DNA of 43,225 nt from Verrucomicrobiota bacterium (lineage in GTDB: Bacteria; Verrucomicrobiota; Verrucomicrobiia; Chthoniobacterales; JAFAMB01). A program made the translations under genes and the position numbers. Positions 33,467 through 41,539 of this stretch are shown piece by piece (the stretch's first letter is position 1; each line of letters opens with the position of its first letter). The notes beneath the pieces were generated by a model, which saw only the letters and a program-made list of their open reading frames with translations, made no database searches and was not told where the DNA came from. The stretch covers positions 1 to 43,225 of the forward strand of contig JAFAZK010000282.1 of NCBI GenBank assembly GCA_019239825.1. The letters are read 5' to 3'.

Positions 33467-33853
33467 GACAGTACCGGACAGCCGCGAAAGAAACGCAGAG
33501 ATCGCACAGGAGAGGAATAGCCGCAAAAGGGCACAAAAAGCGCAAAAAAAGTTTAAGTGAATCAAATCATGATTGTCAGCAAAGGCCCCACGTTAGAGTT
33601 CGCCCGGTTTCAGTGCTTTCTACCTCGTTTTTGTTCGATCTTGGGTTTCGTTCGCCTTTGCCAAGCCGAGGCGCGACAGGTTTTGCAACTATTCCCGTAG
33701 GTATCGCCGAAATTTCATCATCCTTTTTGCGTCTTTTTGCGGCTATTCCGTCTTAACTTCACTCTGATCGGCTAAGTCGGCTAGTCCGGTCCGGTCTCCA
33801 AGCCCCAAAATTACTGATTACTGTATCACTGATTACTGATTACTTTCCCGGTC
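33467..33853. repeat. Repeat-bearing intergenic region before codA
   Basis: 387 bases without a gene. The inverted pair GAATAGCCGCAAAAGGGC.. (33515-33550) and CTTTTTGCGTCTTTTTGCGG.. (33721-33749) encloses about 170 bases. A one-sided TGATTACTGATTAC array at 33810-33845 ends eight bases before the codA start codon; no opposite arm was seen. The codA promoter must lie in or next to these repeats. Confidence 0.75.
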
Positions 33854-35143
33854 ATGGATCTCATCTTCAGGCGTGCAAACCTTCCGGATGGCCGGACGAA
33901 CATTGACGTTGGCATCGAGGGCCAGACTATTGCCGCGGTCGGACAGAATCTGCCGGCTACCGCCGCAGTTGAGGTAGACGCGAAAGGTAAATTGTTGTCG
34001 CCCCCTTTTGTAGACTCTCATTTTCATCTGGATGCGGCGCTCTCTCTTGGTCTGCCGCGGCTGAACCGTTCGGGAACACTTCTCGAAGGGATCGCGCTTT
34101 GGGGCGAACTGAAGCCGCAGCTGACCCACGAAGCTGTGGCCGCCAGGGCGTTGGCTTATTGTGACATGGCCGTTGCGCAGGGATTACTGGCCGTTCGCAG
34201 TCATGTCGATGTTTGTGATGATCGGCTTTTGGCGGTTGAAGCCCTCCTCCAAGTAAAGAAGCAGGTGGCGGATTATCTGGATTTACAATTGGTCGCTTTT
34301 CCGCAGGACGGGTTGTATAGATCCCCCAACGCCGAGAAAAATCTTTTGCGGGCGTTGGACCTGGGAGTCGATGTCGTCGGTGGCATTCCGCATTTCGAAC
34401 GCACCATGGCAGATGGCGCAGCCTCGGTAAAACGGCTCTGCGAGATCGCGGCCGAACGGGGATTGCTGGTCGACCTGCATTGCGACGAATCGGATGACCC
34501 GCAGTCGCGCCATATCGAAACTCTCGCTGCTGAGACGAAACGGCTTGGATTGCATAACCGAGTAGCCGGCTCTCACCTGACGTCCATGCATTCCATGGAC
34601 AACTACTATGTCTCGAAGCTGATCCCGTTGATGGTCGATTCCGGTGTCGCCGCGGTGGCGAATCCTTTAATTAACATCACCCTCCAGGGACGGCATGATA
34701 CCTATCCAAAACGACGTGGATTAACCCGCGTTCCGGAATTAATGACGGCCGGTGTTCCCGTCGCTTTCGGTCACGATTGCGTGATGGATCCATGGTACTC
34801 GTTCGGCTCGGGCGACATGCTGGAGGTCGCACACATGGGAGTGCATGTCTGTCAGATGACATCGCTGGCTGCGATTCAATCTTGCTATGACGCCGTAACG
34901 GTTAATGCCGCTCACATCCTGCACCTGGACAAATATGGGATCGCCGAAGGCAACTGGGCAGACTTGGTTTTATTGCAGGCTGGCGATCCTTTTGAAGCGA
35001 TCCGATTGAAAGCGACGCGGCTAATGATTCTGCGGAGGGGTAAAATCATAGCGCGAAGCGCAGAGAGAACTGCTGAGTTAGACCTACCTGGCCGACCGGG
35101 CAACGTATCGCTGAACTTCGTGCCCGGTTCTGTGACGGGGTAG
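33854..35143 (+). CDS. codA: Cytosine deaminase / amidohydrolase
   Basis: 429 aa. Metal ligands H56 and H58 (SHFHLD), H209 with catalytic E212 (LHCDES), H241 (GSHL) and D308 (FGHDCVMDPWY). GRHDTYPKRRGLTRV and EVAHMGVHVCQMT closely follow E. coli CodA, where the same blocks form the active site. The reaction is cytosine to uracil plus ammonia (pyrimidine salvage); the family also includes isoguanine and creatinine deaminases. No permease CodB gene accompanies it. Confidence 0.9.
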   Translation: MDLIFRRANLPDGRTNIDVGIEGQTIAAVGQNLPATAAVEVDAKGKLLSPPFVDSHFHLDAALSLGLPRLNRSGTLLEGIALWGELKPQLTHEAVAARALAYCDMAVAQGLLAVRSHVDVCDDRLLAVEALLQVKKQVADYLDLQLVAFPQDGLYRSPNAEKNLLRALDLGVDVVGGIPHFERTMADGAASVKRLCEIAAERGLLVDLHCDESDDPQSRHIETLAAETKRLGLHNRVAGSHLTSMHSMDNYYVSKLIPLMVDSGVAAVANPLINITLQGRHDTYPKRRGLTRVPELMTAGVPVAFGHDCVMDPWYSFGSGDMLEVAHMGVHVCQMTSLAAIQSCYDAVTVNAAHILHLDKYGIAEGNWADLVLLQAGDPFEAIRLKATRLMILRRGKIIARSAERTAELDLPGRPGNVSLNFVPGSVTG

Positions 35144-35760
35144 GGGTTCGCTTCGACGTTTGGCGTTCGGGGTTCGGGGTTCGGGGTTCGGCGCTCGGCG
35201 TTCGGCGCGCTTCACCAATCGTACTCGTTCACGTCGTCGATTTGGCAGTGCACACCTCAGGACTCGTTTTTCGGTTAGCAGCGGACATCTCAAACCCATA
35301 AGTCCATTTGTCCCATAGGTCCCATTCGTTGCTCGTTTGCACCTGTTGTTCCTGACCGGACGCTCGCTGCGGATCGGGCAGCCCAAAAGTCGAGGACGAG
35401 GACGAGCTGCCCCAACCGCCGAACGCCAAACGCCAAACGCTACCTTTCCGAACGTGCGGCACGTGCATGTTCTTAAAAATGCACGGGTAGTGGGGAACAT
35501 GAAATAGCTTGGCCGTGAGGACGTGGCGGCGAGGCCGCATTAAATAGAAAACTGCTACCGCACCGAGTCCACCCAAGGGTGGAGCTACCCAATAAAGCCA
35601 TTGGAGTGGCGAGTGAAGTAATCAGTAATCAGCGTGACAGTAATCAGACACATAAGCCGGCTGGGCTGGCGCGGTAAAAGAACAGAAACTGATTACTGAC
35701 CCACTGCTTACTGATTACTTTGCCCGTCTAACCCTCGCGGTTGTTTTGTTTTGTCTCCCT
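35144..35760. repeat. Long intergenic region with two heptamer inverted repeats
   Basis: 617 bases. Minus-strand open frames here are rich in Arg/Pro and come from the repeats, so none is called. First pair: GGTTCGG/CGTTCGG units at 35156-35210 against CGAACGCCAAACGCCAAACGC at 35419-35440. Between them lies TTTGTCCCATAGGTCCCATT (about 35308-35327), another periodic motif. Second pair: AAGTAATCAGTAATCAG.. (35616-35647) against CTGATTACTGACCCACTG.. (35688-35720). It separates the convergent codA and TIR genes. Confidence 0.82.
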
Positions 35761-37119
35761 TTACTGTCGTTTCCAAATAGCCGTCGTTTTCCCTTGAGTA
35801 TCTACAAACGTGTCCGAGCCTTCGAATCGGTAGTTTCCCTGAGCTGATAACAGCCCGCTAGTCAAGGTGTAGATGCCGTTAGCTGCCTTTAGAGTGCCAG
35901 TCTGCGCTCGGGTCAAATGTAAAACGTAGGTCTGGTTGGCTTTGAACTCGAATGTTCCCGGAGTGTACACGAACACAATGTGAGACCCGGTTACAAAGGT
36001 GAGTAGTGGCGTTTTCCAGAAGCCAACTAAAGACTCAGGATTGCCGTCTCCCTTGCGTACCCAGCGGGTCGGATAATTGGAAAACCCAGTGAGATCGAGA
36101 AGTCCGTCTCCGGGACCGGCCATAACCAACGGGATCGCTGCGTTCGCGACGGTAAGCTTGTATTGGTACCGGTCCGAACGCTTGCTTCGACTAGAAATCA
36201 GAGTGAGATAACCGCGTGCGAACGAGTAAGTGCCAGTGTCTTCAGGTTCTTCACGGATCTCGATCATGCCCGTGCTGGTAATGATCAATTGACGGACCGA
36301 TTGATTGTTGGTGAGCGCCGCCATGGCGATATTACCGATCGGTGTTCCGGCAAATAGCTCGGTTAGTGGTGTGGAGCGAGCATCATCGAAATATTGGTTC
36401 CAAGTCCCGGCCAAAAGAGGAAGATCATTCTCAGAAGCGGACTGCGATAATGCGGGGATCGGAGTGCGCAGCGCCGGCGTGATCGTCTGTACGGGCGGTA
36501 TGACGGAGGTTTGAGGTAGGAAAGTGGATTGTGGAAGCGGCGACTGTTGGACAAGCCTGGTTGTCTGGTGTTTCCATGGGAAGACCAGCGCAAGCAGGAG
36601 GCCCAGAGTGATTGCGAATGTGATTGCAACTACGGAGACTGCGAGCAGCAACGTGAGCGCATGACGTCGCCACCATGGGGCCACGGGCCTCTTTGGGTGC
36701 GAGAACGGGACTTGAGAGCCAAAAACAATCTGATGGATAGCTCTGGACAGGTGTTCCAAATGGTTCTCAAAAGGAGGCGGAAAGGCATCCATCCAATGCG
36801 AGGTACTAAGGAAGAACTCGAACGAGCGAGCGGGCATCACGTCTTCTAGCCGTACCGGGATTATTAATATCGATCGATTGACTGCCCGCTCCACTTCGCG
36901 CCTGATTTGGGGTGAACTGTTGGCCTGCCTAGAGAGCAACAAGAGCATGACTCTCGTTTGTTCGATCGCCGTGATGATCGATTCACCCCAGTCTGAACCC
37001 GGTCGGATATCCCGCGGTGCGATCCAGCACTTAATGCCTCTTGCCTCGAGAACAGCACAAGCAGCGTCCGCCGCCCGCTTGTCTGCTGAGGAATGACTGA
37101 TGAACACGTCGTGGGACAT
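35761..37119 (-). CDS. TIR-domain protein with membrane helix and beta-rich C-terminus
   Basis: 452 aa. A TIR domain occupies residues 1-132: VFISHSSADK, GIKCWIAPRDIRPGSDW, SIITAIEQTRVMLLLLS, and SSPQIRREVERA where E75 is at the place of the catalytic Glu of TIR NAD-hydrolases. One TM helix follows at about 154-181, then a Pro/Thr-rich linker (185-228), then an apparently extracytoplasmic C-terminal region of about 220 aa. That region is rich in short beta strands (LLAGTWNQYFDD; GTYSFARGYLTLIS; GFWKTPLLTF) and slightly lipocalin-like, with two GTW/GFW-starting repeats. TIR proteins act in NAD depletion, signalling or scaffolding. A NUDIX gene precedes it on the same strand by 84 bases. Function here is unknown. 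Confidence 0.85.
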   Translation of the reverse strand: MSHDVFISHSSADKRAADAACAVLEARGIKCWIAPRDIRPGSDWGESIITAIEQTRVMLLLLSRQANSSPQIRREVERAVNRSILIIPVRLEDVMPARSFEFFLSTSHWMDAFPPPFENHLEHLSRAIHQIVFGSQVPFSHPKRPVAPWWRRHALTLLLAVSVVAITFAITLGLLLALVFPWKHQTTRLVQQSPLPQSTFLPQTSVIPPVQTITPALRTPIPALSQSASENDLPLLAGTWNQYFDDARSTPLTELFAGTPIGNIAMAALTNNQSVRQLIITSTGMIEIREEPEDTGTYSFARGYLTLISSRSKRSDRYQYKLTVANAAIPLVMAGPGDGLLDLTGFSNYPTRWVRKGDGNPESLVGFWKTPLLTFVTGSHIVFVYTPGTFEFKANQTYVLHLTRAQTGTLKAANGIYTLTSGLLSAQGNYRFEGSDTFVDTQGKTTAIWKRQ

Positions 37120-37203
37120 GTTTTTTCGAGAGTTTAGAGGTACAAGTAGTCCCTGATAGGGATGAGATTCCTCCCACGCCAGAGCTTCGGAGGACCAGCC
37201 CGC

Positions 37204-37776
37204 TCATCCGTGGTGATTTCGTCCGGTCGCAAGCGCGTTCCATTTGCCCACTAAACGCCGCAACCCGGGGTCGAGGTCCCAATCCTTCAATTCGCCGTAG
37301 GTGAACCAACGCAGTTCTTTGCTCTCCGCGCTGGTTCTGGTGTCAGCAGCCTCGGGTGCGATGAGGACATAACGCACGTCGTAATGGAAATGGACCGGTT
37401 CATGTCCATGGAGTGGGATCTCATGGATATCGAGATCAAACGGCCGAACCGAGGCTACGATTAGCCCGACAATTCCTGATTCCTCGAGCGCTTCGCGGCG
37501 CGCAACCGAAAGCACATTTTCCTCTCCGTCACAATGGCCTCCAAACTGTAACCAACGATCGAGTTTGCGGTGATGATTGAGCAGGACCTTGCTTCCGTCG
37601 GCGCTGACCACGAGGGCGCTACCGGTAAAATGAGCCGGAAACGCGTCCCTGCGAAAACAGTCTGAGCGTGTATCGAGTAAATCCAGCATTTGCTGGCGAC
37701 AGGATTCCTCTTCCGCGCGATCGGAGAGGTCGAGAGTCAATAGTGTGTTCCTGAACTCGGTGCGATCTGTCTCCAT
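37204..37776 (-). CDS. NUDIX hydrolase
   Basis: 190 aa from ATG 37776 (METDRTEFRN). A farther start at 37848 lies in a repeat arm and is rejected. The NUDIX box is complete: G80-x5-E86-x7-R94-E95-x2-E98-E99-x-G101 (GGHCDGEENVLSVARREALEESGI, broken here only by numbering). FHYDVRYVLIAPEA and ELRWFTYGEL follow the fold. Such enzymes hydrolyse nucleoside diphosphate derivatives; this type resembles generic NUDIX proteins next to IPP isomerase-like folds. The TIR gene begins 84 bases downstream, which makes NAD- or ADP-ribose-type substrates worth testing. Confidence 0.9.
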   Translation of the reverse strand: METDRTEFRNTLLTLDLSDRAEEESCRQQMLDLLDTRSDCFRRDAFPAHFTGSALVVSADGSKVLLNHHRKLDRWLQFGGHCDGEENVLSVARREALEESGIVGLIVASVRPFDLDIHEIPLHGHEPVHFHYDVRYVLIAPEAADTRTSAESKELRWFTYGELKDWDLDPGLRRLVGKWNALATGRNHHG

Positions 37777-38100
37777 CTTGCTATTGCTATTAGCACAACG
37801 AGGCGAATCGGCTAATGGGCGAAACGGCAACGAAGAAATCTCACGCAAAGGCGCAAAGGTTAAGAAAAGGAAGACGATAGGATTGGGATGAGCCCAAAAG
37901 TAGTTTGGTTGAGTGGTTGTTGCCCCACTATGGGATGCTTAACCCTGCTCATTATTTGTGATTTGTCTTAACCTTTGCGCCTTTGCGTCTTTGCGTGAGA
38001 TTTTCTTCGTTGCTTGGGCGCTGTTTCGCCGACAGGTGTGCGGATGCGGGAATAATTCGTGCGCATCTGCGTTCTAACGGTTAGAACTAGGTTCGGTGTT
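37777..38100. repeat. Inverted repeat with CGCAAAG arms between nudix and tlpA
   Basis: The left arm (37829-37866) reads GCAACGAAGAAATCTCACGC, then GCAAAGG units and TTAAGA. The right arm (37966-38013) is its reverse complement with one extra unit. An outer GGGCGAAAC/GTTTCGCC pair extends it. The loop is about 100 bases. No gene in this 324-base gap; promoters of the two divergent genes must overlap the arms. Confidence 0.85.
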
Positions 38101-38607
38101 ATGAGCAGAAATTTTTATCTCACTCTCAGTATTGCGATTGCCGGAATCGTTTGGTTGGTGGGCCCTCTTCAACAAGCACGGGCGGCCACGACAGCAGCTC
38201 CAGAATGGCAGCTGAACGATCCCGACGGCAAGGCGGTGAAGCTTTCCGATTTCAAAGGAAAAGTTGTGATCTTAGATTTTTGGGCCACCTGGTGCCCACC
38301 ATGCCGGGCCGAGATCCCAGGCTTTATTGCACTGCAAAAACAGTATGCCGCGCAAGGGTTGACCGTGGTCGGCGTGTCTCTGGATACTGATGGAGCGTCT
38401 GTGGTGAAGACCTTTGTGACGCGGGCAGGTATGAATTACCCGGTGGTAATTGGCGACGAAAAAATCGCCTCCGCGTATGGAGGGATTACCGCTATCCCGA
38501 CGACGTTTGTCCTGGACCGCAACGGCAACATCGTTACTTCCCATCAAGGGTATGCCAGTCAGACGGTTTTCGAATCGGAAATTCGGCCGCTGCTGGAACA
38601 GAAGTAA
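38101..38607 (+). CDS. TlpA-like thiol-disulfide oxidoreductase
   Basis: 168 aa from ATG 38101; a GTG at 38059 would add 14 residues in front of the signal peptide. Signal sequence at about 1-28 (LSIAIAGIVWLVGPLQQARA). The thioredoxin fold has WATWCPPC (C65 and C68) and the cis-proline region AIPTTFVLD. It is a periplasmic reductase of TlpA/ResA type, used in cytochrome c maturation or reduction of exported proteins. A single gene with no cytochrome genes nearby. Confidence 0.92.
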   Translation: MSRNFYLTLSIAIAGIVWLVGPLQQARAATTAAPEWQLNDPDGKAVKLSDFKGKVVILDFWATWCPPCRAEIPGFIALQKQYAAQGLTVVGVSLDTDGASVVKTFVTRAGMNYPVVIGDEKIASAYGGITAIPTTFVLDRNGNIVTSHQGYASQTVFESEIRPLLEQK

Positions 38608-38650
38608 CGCCGGAAGCATACACGAGGACAGATTGATTACACAGTAAGTC

Positions 38651-38820
38651 CGCCAAGGCCACGAAGACTGATTTTCACAGGAGCTAACGAAGGAAACGAA
38701 GCTCTAAGTGAGAAGACCCGATGCGGAGTACGGGTTTCATCCGCAAATATCTCCTTGGTAATCGCCTTTGATCTTTGCGGCCTTTGTGGCCTTCCTGTGT
38801 AGTAAATCTGTCTTCGTGTC
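38651..38820. repeat. Inverted repeat with GGCCACGAAG/CTTTGTGGCC arms
   Basis: The left arm 38636-38668 has TTACACAGTAAGTCCGCC then AAGGCCACGAAGAC. The right arm 38770-38820 has GATCTTTGCGGCCTTTGTGG then CCTTCCTGTGTAGTAAATC and GTCTTCGTG. They pair with several mismatches. It lies between the convergent tlpA-like and P-type ATPase genes. Same unit family as 29129-29193. Confidence 0.7.
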
Positions 38821-38838
38821 TTAGTGGTGAATGTCGCT

Positions 38839-40650
38839 TTATTTGCTGTGCTGTCTCCCGAATAGACGGGCGGAGTTCAGGATAAAGGCTAACTCCGAAC
38901 CAACATGGATGAGGGCTGCGACGATAGGTGCTAACAAGCCCAGAAAAGCCAGAATGATACCCAATGTGTCGACTGCGATTGTGCCCCAGAAATTGAACAT
39001 GATCACCCGGTAGCATCTTATGGCGATCTGAAATACGTCGCCGAGACGGGATAGGTCCGCCGTCATCAACGTGATATCCGCAATCTCGAGGGCTACGTCG
39101 GTTCCTCCGCCCATGGCGATGCCCACCGTTGCCTCGGCTAGCGCAGGCGCATCGTTTATTCCGTCTCCGACCATGGCGACTTTGCGGCCCTGTCCTAACA
39201 GCTCTCGAATTTTTGCCAACTTCTGTTCTGGCAAGAGACCGCCCCGTGCCTCATCGACACCGAGCTGTCGTCCGATCGTAGACGCGATGCCGGCGCTGTC
39301 TCCGGTCAATAGCAAAGTCCGATACCCTTGTGCTTTGAGCTTGGCGACCGCCTCGATCGCTTCGTCTCGCAGGCGGTCAGCTAAGGCAATCGTCCCTAGC
39401 AGGGTTTTATCGCGTCCAACGTAGACAAGCGATTCTCCGGGTCTTAGCTCCTGTAAGCAGTCTCCAGCGCTATCGATTTGGATCCCGTTTTCTTGCAGAA
39501 ACGTCGCTGCGCCAACCATAATCGTACTTGCGCCGTCACTGCAGCTCAGACCTTTGCCCGGAACGTAACGCAAATCGGAATACTGCCGCAAAGAGAGCTT
39601 CCGATTTTTAGCCTCTCGAACGATGGCTTCTCCAAGCGGGTGTTCAGAATGTTGCTCGGCGATAGCGGCATTCTGCAAAACCTTTTCTGCGGATGCGCCG
39701 GCAACGCCGCGGACGCCGGTCACTTCAGGTACGCCGAGTGTCAAAGTCCCGGTCTTATCCAGAACGATGGTGTCTATTTCAGCCAGTTTTTCGAGATAGA
39801 GCCCGCCCTTAACGATAATCCCCCGCCGGGCTGCGCTCCCGATCCCGGCTAAAATCGCAAGCGGGGTACCGGCGGCAACGCCACAAGCTCCAGCGACAAT
39901 GATCACTGCGATTGTGGAGGTTAGGTTGCGCGTAACGATAAAGGTGAGAACCGCAGCACCAAACGCGAAATAGACCAGACCCGCCGCCAGCCGGTCTGCT
40001 ATTCGTTCCACTGGCGCCTTCGACTTCTCCGCTTCTTCGACAACTTGGACGATTTTTCCGAAGGTGGTATCACGTCCGACTCTTTGGACGCTGACTTCCA
40101 ACACGCCATTCTTGTTTATCGTGCCGGCAAAAACATCGGTGTGTTCGACTTTCTCCACCGGCAATGATTCCCCGGTGATCGAAGATTGATCGACGAAACT
40201 GTTTCCTTTGGTCACCATCCCGTCCACCGGTATTCGTTCACCCGGACGAATGACAATCGTTTCTCCGATGGAGATGTCGTCGACGGCGACCTGCTGTTCC
40301 CGACCGTCTCGACGAATCGTTACCTGGCGGGGCAGCGCATCAATCAGCTTCTCGATCGCTTTTCGTCCTCCACTGACGGTGTAACCTTCGAGCAGTTCGG
40401 CGAATAGAACGAAAAATGCGATCACGATTGCCGTAAAGAATTGGCCAATCGCTAACGCGGCGAGCAAGGCGATGGTCATGGAAAGCTCCATGGTCATGCG
40501 CCGCTTCAACAAGTTTTCCCACGCCTCTCTGTAAATAGGAAAACCGCCAAGAATGGTGCCGGCAAACGCCAACCAATCCCGATCCATGAAAGCTCGCCAC
40601 CAACCGCTGAGGCTGGCGATAACGATCAACGCCATCACACCCAAACGCAC
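38839..40650 (-). CDS. P1B-type heavy metal ATPase with unusual GAC motif
   Basis: 603 aa from GTG 40650, but the frame is open upstream to beyond 40776 and encodes a His/Asp/Glu-rich stretch (HSHDHGHNEHEHHEDAQDHD). A natural start may be ATA 40776, 13 bases after the rcnR stop and preceded by AGAAAGGG; no ATG, GTG or TTG is in frame before 40650. The P-type core is complete: TGES (159-162), DKTGTLT (D298), SEHPLGEAI and GDGINDAPA. The TM6 metal site, usually CPC, reads VAGACGVAAGTPLA (G254-A255-C256). It exports a divalent metal across the inner membrane; the adjacent Ni/Co-type sensor favours Ni, Co or Zn. Confidence 0.9.
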   Translation of the reverse strand: MRLGVMALIVIASLSGWWRAFMDRDWLAFAGTILGGFPIYREAWENLLKRRMTMELSMTIALLAALAIGQFFTAIVIAFFVLFAELLEGYTVSGGRKAIEKLIDALPRQVTIRRDGREQQVAVDDISIGETIVIRPGERIPVDGMVTKGNSFVDQSSITGESLPVEKVEHTDVFAGTINKNGVLEVSVQRVGRDTTFGKIVQVVEEAEKSKAPVERIADRLAAGLVYFAFGAAVLTFIVTRNLTSTIAVIIVAGACGVAAGTPLAILAGIGSAARRGIIVKGGLYLEKLAEIDTIVLDKTGTLTLGVPEVTGVRGVAGASAEKVLQNAAIAEQHSEHPLGEAIVREAKNRKLSLRQYSDLRYVPGKGLSCSDGASTIMVGAATFLQENGIQIDSAGDCLQELRPGESLVYVGRDKTLLGTIALADRLRDEAIEAVAKLKAQGYRTLLLTGDSAGIASTIGRQLGVDEARGGLLPEQKLAKIRELLGQGRKVAMVGDGINDAPALAEATVGIAMGGGTDVALEIADITLMTADLSRLGDVFQIAIRCYRVIMFNFWGTIAVDTLGIILAFLGLLAPIVAALIHVGSELAFILNSARLFGRQHSK

Positions 40651-40789
40651 GTATTCGGCGGGTCCGGCGGCGTGATCATGATCCTGGGCATCCTCATGAT
40701 GTTCGTGCTCGTTGTGACCGTGATCATGCGAATGTTGGTTCCGTACTGGAACCGCGTCTGTTAATTCCGTTTTTATGTCGCCCTTTCTG

Positions 40790-41062
40790 CTATTTAAGAT
40801 AGCGTTTGATAACCTCGACTAGTTCGTCTCCAGCAGCGACCTGCGATTTGGTCGATTTTTCGTTTAGTACGTGCTGGCGGACATGGCCCTCAAGAATTTC
40901 GGCCATGAGTGCATTCAAGGCGCCCCGGCACGCGGCCAAGGTTAAAAGCACTTCGCCGCACTCGTGATTCTCCTCCAGGGCGCGCTCGATTCCATTGATC
41001 TGGCCGCGGATCCGGCTGACTCTGGTCAAAAGTTTTTTCTTGTTTTGGATAACGTGAGCCAT
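40790..41062 (-). CDS. RcnR-type metal-sensing repressor (CsoR/RcnR family)
   Basis: 90 aa from ATG 41062; a TTG at 41074 would add four residues. With this start the residues H3, C35, H60 and H64 fall exactly at the positions of the Ni/Co ligands of E. coli RcnR (MAH; NHEC; EGHVRQH). LTRVSRIRGQINGIERALE is the family DNA-binding helix. The tetrameric apo-protein represses, and metal binding releases DNA. The ATPase gene follows on the same strand, so this is the regulator of the exporter. An operator-like palindrome lies directly upstream. FrmR-like members share the fold but lack H3. Confidence 0.92.
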   Translation of the reverse strand: MAHVIQNKKKLLTRVSRIRGQINGIERALEENHECGEVLLTLAACRGALNALMAEILEGHVRQHVLNEKSTKSQVAAGDELVEVIKRYLK

Positions 41063-41073
41063 GTGAAAATACA

Positions 41074-41090
41074 ATACCCCGGTAGGGTAT
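41074..41090. promoter_or_regulatory. CsoR/RcnR-type operator candidate
   Basis: ATACCCCGGTAGGGTAT: two ATACCC half-sites in inverted orientation around CGGTA, with a G/C-rich core as in CsoR/RcnR family operators. It lies 12 bases upstream of the rcnR start codon, where binding would block transcription of rcnR and the ATPase. Confidence 0.65.
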
Positions 41091-41539
41091 ATTGGGCAAA
41101 GGGGCGATAGCCGCGCCCTGAAGTCAGAGGATCTATCCCGCAGCGACGGTCAGCCTTTGCCGCGAAGCGGCTACACAGAACAGCCCAGGGCTTCAGCCCT
41201 GGGTAAAGCGGCTCGAGAGGTGCCCTGCCTGTCCGCCGTAGTTTTGGGATCCGGGGGGACGAAGGAGGAAAAGTGGCACCCGATCTTGGGCGTGCTGGTA
41301 GGAAAACGTGCGGAGAGCCTAAAGACTCACCTCGGCCGCCACTCGTGAGGTGCTCACGGTACGCATAACCCAGGGCTAAAGGCCCTGGGCTGTTCTGTGT
41401 AGCCGCTTCGCGGCAAGGCACTGTTGCTTGATGTTTTTAAGTAAAAAATCGGATTTAATTAAAATTCTTAATATAAAGCGCTCGTAACAGTTATTAATTG
41501 AAACCGGACCGCTAAGCGCGATACAGTGTCGATTATTTT
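41091..41539. repeat. Intergenic region with perfect 35-bp inverted repeat
   Basis: The arms 41157-41191 and 41382-41416 are exact reverse complements over 35 bases (TTGCCGCGAAGCGGCTACAC to CAGCCCAGGGC). Each arm continues into its own small hairpin, CCCAGGGCTTCAGCCCTGGG and CCCAGGGCTAAAGGCCCTGG. The 190-base loop has no gene. The AT-rich stretch 41435-41515 (TTTAATTAAAATTCTTAATA) is likely the hutH promoter region; exact boxes are not clear. Confidence 0.88.

Noticed and set aside
35084..35576. Two overlapping minus-strand frames of 115-138 codons
   Set aside because: They run through heptamer arrays and overlap the end of codA; Arg/Pro-rich and repeat-derived.
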